A stretch of 27,569 bases of DNA from Acidithiobacillus ferruginosus (GTDB lineage Bacteria; Pseudomonadota; Gammaproteobacteria; Acidithiobacillales; Acidithiobacillaceae), in NCBI RefSeq assembly GCF_018854495.1, contig NZ_JABBDR010000260.1, positions 1 through 27,569 on the forward strand, given 5' to 3'. Position numbers and translations under genes: made by a program. Below, one piece after another: positions 22,503 to 27,569 of the stretch (within the stretch, counting starts at the first letter, position 1; every line of letters begins with the position of its first letter). The notes under the pieces were generated by a model. It saw only the letters and a list, made by a program, of their open reading frames with translations. It had not been told where the DNA came from and did no database searches.

Positions 22503-24122
22503 CTATGATCCCGCATGCTCCCGGGTGGCATGAAACACGATTTGCGGCCAGCGCTCCATGGTGAGGTCCAGGTTCACGCGGGAAGGTGCCAGGTAGGCGA
22601 GGCGATTCCCCGCGTCTTCCGCAAGCTGCTCTTCATGCTTTCGGGTAAATTCGGCGAGTATTTTTGGATCCGCGCACTGAATCCATCGCGCCGTCTGCAC
22701 CGTCACCGTCTCAAAAATCGCGTCCACCGTATATTCGGTTTTCAGCCGTTCCGCCACCACATCAAATTGCAGTACGCCCACCGCACCCAGGATCATATCC
22801 CCGCCGTGCAGCGGTTTGAAGACCTGGGTTGCGCCTTCTTCCGCCAGTTGCTGCAAACCTTTTTGCAGTTGCTTGGCCTTGAGCGGGTTCCGCAGGCGCA
22901 CCCTGCGGAACAGCTCCGGCGCGAAGTAAGGAATCCCGGTGAATTGCAACACTTCGCCCTGACTGAAACTGTCACCGATCTGAATGCTGCCGTGATTATG
23001 CAGGCCGATGACGTCACCGGCAAAGGCCTCCTCCACCAGCTCACGCTCCTGAGCCAGGAAAGTAATAGGGTTATGCACCTGGATATCCCGCCCCAGACGC
23101 AACTGTCTGATTTTCATACCCCGTTTGAAATGCCCGGAGCAGATCCGGAGAAAGGCCACCCGATCGCGATGCTGAGGATCCATATTCGCCTGAATCTTGA
23201 ATACAAAACCGCTGAAAGCCTCTTCTTCGGGCATCACGGTCCGACCGGTAGTAGGACGGGGGCGCGGCGAAGGTGCCCAGTCGATAAGCGCCCCCAGCAA
23301 TTCCCGCACCCCGAAGTTGTTGATGGCGGAGCCGAAAAACACCGGTGTCTGCTGTCCCTCCAGAAATTCCTCCAGCGAGAAGGGGTGGGAGGCGCCACGC
23401 AGCAATTCCACCTGTTCCCGCAACTCGGGCATTTCTTCGGGAAAGCGGCGGTCCAGCTCGGGATTTCCGATCCCTGCAATCCGCTCCACCGCCTGCTCCC
23501 GGGTCTCCTCCCCCGCAGCGAAGACCAGCACTTCATCGCGTAGCAGGTGATACACCCCGCGGAAACGCTTGCCCATACCAATGGGCCAGGTGACGGGTGC
23601 ACACCGAATGCCCAGCACCGATTCTACCTCATCCAGCAATTCCGTCGGGTCACGGCTTTCGCGGTCGAACTTGTTCATAAAGGTGATGATGGGGGTATCG
23701 CGCAGACGGCAGACCTCCAGCAGCTTGATGGTCTGCGCCTCGACTCCGTTACCACCGTCGATCACCATCAATGCCGAATCTACGGCTGTCAGTACCCGGT
23801 AGGTATCTTCGGAAAAGTCCTGATGACCCGGTGTGTCCAGCAAATTGATGACGTGCTCATCATACTCGAACTGCATGACCGAACTGGCCACCGAAATACC
23901 GCGACTCTTTTCAATGGCCATCCAGTCGCTGGTCGCATGACGACTGCTTTTACGCGCTTTGACCGTCCCCGCGAGCTGAATGGCACCCCCGAAGAGCAAG
24001 AGCTTTTCGGTAAGCGTCGTCTTACCGGCATCGGGGTGGGAGATGATGGCGAAGGTACGGCGACGCCGAATGGCGTCGGTAAAAGCATTGGCCGGAGCCG
24101 CAGCAACAGGGGATAACGACAT
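22503..24122 (-). CDS. prfC: Peptide chain release factor 3
   Basis: RF3 is a translational GTPase that ejects RF1/RF2 from the ribosome after termination. The 539-residue product (usual ~530) has the G1 motif SHPDAGKTT (28-36), switch [14 protein letters not shown]3 DTPGHQDF (96-103) and G4 NKFDRE (150-155), all characteristic of RF3 rather than EF-G. EF-G-like domains II and III follow, with [17 protein letters not shown] in the C-terminal half. The start at 24122 ([10 protein letters not shown]) is 6 nt after rimI. Not essential in most bacteria but commonly retained. Confidence 0.97.
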   Translation of the reverse strand: MSLSPVAAAPANAFTDAIRRRRTFAIISHPDAGKTTLTEKLLLFGGAIQLAGTVKARKSSRHATSDWMAIEKSRGISVASSVMQFEYDEHVINLLDTPGHQDFSEDTYRVLTAVDSALMVIDGGNGVEAQTIKLLEVCRLRDTPIITFMNKFDRESRDPTELLDEVESVLGIRCAPVTWPIGMGKRFRGVYHLLRDEVLVFAAGEETREQAVERIAGIGNPELDRRFPEEMPELREQVELLRGASHPFSLEEFLEGQQTPVFFGSAINNFGVRELLGALIDWAPSPRPRPTTGRTVMPEEEAFSGFVFKIQANMDPQHRDRVAFLRICSGHFKRGMKIRQLRLGRDIQVHNPITFLAQERELVEEAFAGDVIGLHNHGSIQIGDSFSQGEVLQFTGIPYFAPELFRRVRLRNPLKAKQLQKGLQQLAEEGATQVFKPLHGGDMILGAVGVLQFDVVAERLKTEYTVDAIFETVTVQTARWIQCADPKILAEFTRKHEEQLAEDAGNRLAYLAPSRVNLDLTMERWPQIVFHATREHAGS

Positions 24123-24128
24123 AAACGA

Positions 24129-24599
24129 TCAACCTTCCTTGACTTGGTTTGCGGACGGCAGGAGCGACAGGGACAAGACCAGCGCATCCTCCCGACCCTC
24201 TCCATTGCGATAATAATTCAGACGCACTCCGATTTCATGAAATCCTTGGGAACGGTATAGATCCTGCGCACCCGCATTGGACACGCGCACTTCCAGAAAA
24301 ACCCTTTGCGCACCCAGTTGCCCGGCGCGGCAGAGGAGATGTTGCAGCATCCGCCGCCCGAAACCGCGCCGACGCAGGTCGGTCGCCACACCGAGGTTCA
24401 GGATATGTGCCTCGGCCGCGCCCGTGGACAGGACGCCAAAGGCTCCCAGCACACCATCATCATTTTCCATAATCCAGGCATCATAACCCGCTTGCAGGCA
24501 TTCGCGGAAAACACCCCGCGTCCATGGCCCCGGGGAGATTTGCGACTCCAGCGCCGCTACCGCGTCCAGATCATCCGCCTGCATGGGGCGCAGATTCAT
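24129..24599 (-). CDS. rimI: RimI-type ribosomal-protein-alanine N-acetyltransferase
   Basis: This is a GNAT acetyltransferase of 156 residues that acetylates the N-terminus of ribosomal protein S18. The acetyl-CoA motif RRRGFGRRML (about 81-90) follows LNLGVATD. The C-terminal YRSQGFHEIGVRLNYYRN.GREDALVLSL matches RimI. Start at 24599 (MNLRPMQADDLDAV) is preceded by GAGGAAA and lies 1 nt after the tsaB stop. A longer frame upstream reads through tsaB and is not the gene. tsaB-rimI adjacency is widespread in bacteria, which supports the assignment. Confidence 0.93.
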   Translation of the reverse strand: MNLRPMQADDLDAVAALESQISPGPWTRGVFRECLQAGYDAWIMENDDGVLGAFGVLSTGAAEAHILNLGVATDLRRRGFGRRMLQHLLCRAGQLGAQRVFLEVRVSNAGAQDLYRSQGFHEIGVRLNYYRNGEGREDALVLSLSLLPSANQVKEG

Positions 24600-24600
24600 T

Positions 24601-25269
24601 TTACGTTTCCTCTGGCAGGGAGGGGCGGATATAGTGCGGCTCCAACAGCGCCGGGAGAATACCCCGGTCTCCCGCCTGACAGCGCGCCTGGGCAAGGCGC
24701 AATACGGCTCCGGCTCGGGGAAAACTGTCGCCGCTCCAGCCCAGTATCCCCGGACCCTGCCAGCGGGCATGATAAGCGTGCCAACCCGTACCGAGCCCCC
24801 ACCACTGACCCTCATCTGGCCAATCCACGGCCTCAGGCGCACAGACTTTTTCGGCGCCCCTTAACCGGGGAATCCCTTGCGCGTCCTGACCGAACACCCC
24901 GGTGTAGACTTCTCCTTTGCGTGCATCCAGCGCCGCGAGCACCAGCGGTTGGGGTACCGTCGCCGCCAGTGCCTGCAGACTGGAAACGGGATAGACCGGC
25001 AGCCCGCGTGCCATAGCCAGTGCCTGCGCCGTACTGACACCGATGCGCACCCCGGTGAAGCCTCCCGGACCTACGCCACAAGCGATGGCCCCTATGTCGG
25101 CGAGGGTAACGCCAGCGCGATCCAAAACCTGCTGAACCATGGGGAGTAGCAACCGGCTGTGGGCATTGGCCGCCACGATAAACGCTTCGACCACTCCGGC
25201 CGAGGTGCTGACGGCCACTGAGCAGGCCTCAGTAGCGGTGTCCATAGCCAGAAAGCGCGGCAATCCCAT
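24601..25269 (-). CDS. tsaB: tRNA t6A biosynthesis protein TsaB
   Basis: TsaB (YeaZ) partners TsaD and TsaE in making threonylcarbamoyladenosine at tRNA position 37. The 222-residue protein shows the ASKHA-fold phosphate-1 motif LAMDTATEACSVAV (7-20), the HSRLLLPMVQQVL helix and the GVGPGGFTGVRIGVSTAQALA segment (about 66-86), all typical. Length matches the family (~220-230). Its ATG shares one base with the stop of the helicase gene (TGATG) and it is followed by rimI after 1 nt. tcdA elsewhere in the window acts on the product of this pathway. Confidence 0.95.
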   Translation of the reverse strand: MGLPRFLAMDTATEACSVAVSTSAGVVEAFIVAANAHSRLLLPMVQQVLDRAGVTLADIGAIACGVGPGGFTGVRIGVSTAQALAMARGLPVYPVSSLQALAATVPQPLVLAALDARKGEVYTGVFGQDAQGIPRLRGAEKVCAPEAVDWPDEGQWWGLGTGWHAYHARWQGPGILGWSGDSFPRAGAVLRLAQARCQAGDRGILPALLEPHYIRPSLPEET

Positions 25270-27194
25270 CAGGCTTCTCCCCGCCAGAACGCATGGATCG
25301 CGTCGAGGCTGGAAACACGCCGCATAGGCGGCAGACTGTCGAGGAAAATACGCCCGTAACCCTTGCTGCGCAGGCGCGGGTCGCAGAGCATCAGCACACC
25401 GCGATCCCTTTCCGAGCGAATCAGCCGCCCTACACCCTGGCGCAAGGCAATCACCGCCTGAGGAATCTGTAACTCGCGGAAGGGTTCACCGCCCGCCGCC
25501 TGACACTGCTCCGTGCGGGCACGCAAAATCGGATCAGAGGGATTGGCAAAGGGCAATTTGTCGATGACGACACAGGAGAGGGCCTCGCCCTGCACGTCCA
25601 CCCCCTCCCAAAAGCTGGCCGCACCCAGCAGAACCGCATTACCCAAACTGCGAAAACGGTCCAGGAGACGGGGGCGCGGCATACTCCCCTGCACCAGAAT
25701 GGGGAAGGACAGCCGCTGCGGCAGGGATGCTGCCGCCTCCTGCAAAGCCCGGTGACTGGTGAAGAGAAAAAAGGTCCGTCCGCCACTGGCCTCGATGACT
25801 GGCGCCGCGGCGTCCAAGCAGGCCCGGGTATAGGAAGGATGACTGGGCTCCGGCATCAGGGGCGGCAGATAAAGCAGGGATTGCCGCGCATAATCAAAGG
25901 GCGAGGCTGCTGTAAGAGTGCTCACCGCCGTCAGACCCAGAGCACGTTCAGTACTGGCGAAACTGTCACCTACCCGCAAGGTCGCACTGGTGAGAATGAC
26001 ACTTTCCACCGGTTCCAGCAGGTGCCGCTGCAAGGGCGCCGCCACATCCAGCGGGGTGGCATGGAGCTGCACCGTGCGTGCCTTCCTCTCGTGCCAGAAC
26101 ACCATGTTCGGGGCGTTGTGCGCGGCAAAAAAATCCACCGTCGCCAGCAGCACTACCCCACGCGCCGCACATTGTTCCAGGCCCTTGCCGCGCGCTGCTG
26201 CGGCACTCAGTGCCTGACCCAGTTCCGCCACCGCCTGACGCAAACGGGCGAAGGCGGAGCCTTCCGCACTATCGGGATCCAAAGCCCAGGAGCCACGCTC
26301 ATCACCCGGACCCAGAACCGTCCGCCACGCCGTCGTCTGCGTTTCCACCTGTGCGGCTGCTGCAAGCAAACATTCGTCATCCCCCGCTTCGGCCAGAGTT
26401 TCGGCGCGGCTATCCCGCCCCCAGTCCCAAAGCTGATGGCTGCTCAGGTGCTGGCCGAAATAACGCCCGGCCAGATCCAGTACTTGATGGGCCTCATCCA
26501 GCACCATGGCGTCGACTCGCGGCAACAGGTCCCCCATACCGTTGGCCTTCAACGCGAGGTCAGAAAATAGCAGATGATGATTCACCACCAGAATCTCCGC
26601 CTCCTGAGCCTGGCGCCGCGCCTCGATGACATGGCAACGCCCATATTCTGGGCATTCACTGCCAGGACAGTTGTCCCGGGTCGACGTTACCAGAGGCCAG
26701 ACCGGCGAATCTTCGGGTACCGAAGTCAGTTCACTGACGTCGCCCTCCCGCGTCCGCCCCGCCCAGTCGGCCACCCGCGCCAGGGGTGCCACCAAGGCTG
26801 GCGCCACACCCTCGGCACTGAAGCGTTGCAAACGATGCCGGCAGAGATAGTTGGCTCGCCCCTTGAGGCGACTCACGCGCAGCGGCCTTCCCGTCGCCCG
26901 CAACAGCAGCGGGATATCTTTCTCCAGTATTTGATCCTGCAGCGCCTTGCTGCCGGTAGAAACCAGCACCTTGCGTCCGGAAAGCATGGCGGGCAGGAGA
27001 TAAGCGAAGGTTTTGCCCGTGCCCGTCCCCGCCTCGATCAGCGCCACCCCCCCGTCGCGCAGGGTATGGGCCACCTGCGCGGCCATAGCCTGTTGCTGCT
27101 CCCGTGCCCTGAATTGTGGCAACGCCCGCGCCAACGCGCCGGCCTCGCCCAACAGCACAGACCAGTCCTGGCCTCCCCCAGTCACGCCCGACAC
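25269..27194 (-). CDS. DinG/YoaA-family Fe-S ATP-dependent DNA helicase
   Basis: This is a 641-residue superfamily 2, XPD-like 5'-3' helicase. Walker A GTGTGKT (56-62) and the DEAH box (233-236) are present. Four cysteines, Cys118, Cys176, Cys181 and Cys187, form the [4Fe-4S] cluster site between motifs Ia and II, as in XPD. C-terminal motifs include SATLRVGDSF and the QGVGRLIRSERDRGVL arginine finger. Length and features fit YoaA (~640) better than DinG (~715), so no symbol is given. It starts with GTG at 27194; GGGAG lies about 10 nt upstream in a 15-nt box identical to one upstream of dapA. It heads the minus-strand run into tsaB. Confidence 0.93.
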   Translation of the reverse strand: MSGVTGGGQDWSVLLGEAGALARALPQFRAREQQQAMAAQVAHTLRDGGVALIEAGTGTGKTFAYLLPAMLSGRKVLVSTGSKALQDQILEKDIPLLLRATGRPLRVSRLKGRANYLCRHRLQRFSAEGVAPALVAPLARVADWAGRTREGDVSELTSVPEDSPVWPLVTSTRDNCPGSECPEYGRCHVIEARRQAQEAEILVVNHHLLFSDLALKANGMGDLLPRVDAMVLDEAHQVLDLAGRYFGQHLSSHQLWDWGRDSRAETLAEAGDDECLLAAAAQVETQTTAWRTVLGPGDERGSWALDPDSAEGSAFARLRQAVAELGQALSAAAARGKGLEQCAARGVVLLATVDFFAAHNAPNMVFWHERKARTVQLHATPLDVAAPLQRHLLEPVESVILTSATLRVGDSFASTERALGLTAVSTLTAASPFDYARQSLLYLPPLMPEPSHPSYTRACLDAAAPVIEASGGRTFFLFTSHRALQEAAASLPQRLSFPILVQGSMPRPRLLDRFRSLGNAVLLGAASFWEGVDVQGEALSCVVIDKLPFANPSDPILRARTEQCQAAGGEPFRELQIPQAVIALRQGVGRLIRSERDRGVLMLCDPRLRSKGYGRIFLDSLPPMRRVSSLDAIHAFWRGEA

Positions 27195-27263
27195 CTCATC
27201 GCTGCTCCCGCTTTATCGTCAGTCCTGCTATTTTTACACAAATCATGGGGAAAGAGGGCATTC

Positions 27264-27569
27264 ATGTATAAACGGCGTGCACGCATCCTGTTCTGGCATC
27301 CGACCGATCCGGCAAAGGCCCGCTATGCCGCGACGCTGGCGGAATCCCTGGGCGCCGACTGGCTGGAGGCGAGGGCAGAGGAAACCGACCATGACTGGCC
27401 CGATCTCCTCATCGCCCTTGACTGCCACGCCGCACCGCCCATTTTCCGCGCGGCGCATACCCAGTGCAAATGCTGGCCCCTGGTGGCCCAGGACCTCTGG
27501 GAGGACGCCGTGCACCAACGCATCCTCGGCATTATCGGCGGTCTGCATTTGCTCGCCCGCATGGATCGG
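27264..27569 (+). CDS. LMW-phosphatase/arsenate-reductase-like protein without catalytic Cys, partial (runs off window)
   Basis: The first 102 codons of a gene opening with ATG at 27264 behind a GAGG ribosome-binding site. The layout resembles the low-molecular-weight phosphatase/ArsC fold: a first strand ARILFWH, a helix ARYAATLAESLGADWLEARA, then DWPDLLIALD and CKCWPLVAQDLW, comparable with the DLVITV...HWxxxDP region of ArsC. However, where ArsC has the CX5R P-loop, this protein reads HPTDPAK (from His12), lacking both Cys and Arg, and about 40 residues between the helix and the second strand are missing. If the fold call is right, it is a catalytically dead or repurposed paralogue. It diverges from the helicase gene across 69 nt. 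The 3' end is outside the window. Confidence 0.4.
   Translation, partial: MYKRRARILFWHPTDPAKARYAATLAESLGADWLEARAEETDHDWPDLLIALDCHAAPPIFRAAHTQCKCWPLVAQDLWEDAVHQRILGIIGGLHLLARMDR

Overview
The window looks like chromosomal DNA from a GC-rich, sulfur-metabolising gammaproteobacterium-like chemolithotroph. My best guess is an Acidithiobacillus-type organism. This is inferred from a complete ubiquinone-type hydroxylase cluster, several sulfur-relay genes (rhodanese, YgaP-like DUF2892, DsrE), and gene orders shared with Gammaproteobacteria such as dapA-bamC. No phage, CRISPR array or intact insertion sequence was seen. Housekeeping genes dominate and are densely packed, mostly on the minus strand.

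Layout. 1-1200: bamC-like lipoprotein (cut by the window edge) and dapA. 1342-1417: tRNA-Glu(CTC) with its promoter. 1473-3528: a PAQR/hemolysin III membrane protein and a Tat-exported N-acetylmuramoyl-L-alanine amidase. 3613-11337: a long minus-strand block reading arsR-type regulator, then tolC-like, periplasmic adaptor, RND pump, DUF2892 membrane protein, membrane-anchored rhodanese, glutaredoxin, thioredoxin 2. 11451-11524: tRNA-Gly(CCC). 11637-16082: a second minus-strand run of tatD, tcdA, an SCP2-domain gene, a PhnD-like binding protein without signal peptide, and ubiD. 16212-20411: a plus-strand run of ubiH, a second ubiquinone-type hydroxylase, ubiK and comM. 20465-21835: a minus-strand cassette with a MerR-type promoter, a possible 39-residue ORF, an HMA-fold-like protein, a MerR regulator with a four-cysteine tail, and DsrE. 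22014-27194: a minus-strand run of dinG/yoaA-like helicase, tsaB, rimI, prfC and a Sel1-repeat protein. 27264-end: the start of a plus-strand gene resembling LMW-phosphatase/arsenate reductase but without the catalytic cysteine.

The most interesting part is the 7.7 kb arsR-RND-thiol block. The regulator carries a cysteine pair (C31, C97) placed like that of the persulfide sensors SqrR/BigR/YgaV. E. coli YgaP (rhodanese plus DUF2892 membrane domain) appears here split into two adjacent genes. These are tightly coupled to a complete tripartite efflux pump and to glutaredoxin and thioredoxin. I infer a persulfide- or thiol-stress-responsive efflux and repair operon. Its substrate cannot be read from sequence. 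A second redox/sulfur cassette (MerR-DsrE) and an SCP2/PhnD-like pair are also poorly explained by known systems.

All calls come from reading the translated sequence and recognising motifs; no database search was done.
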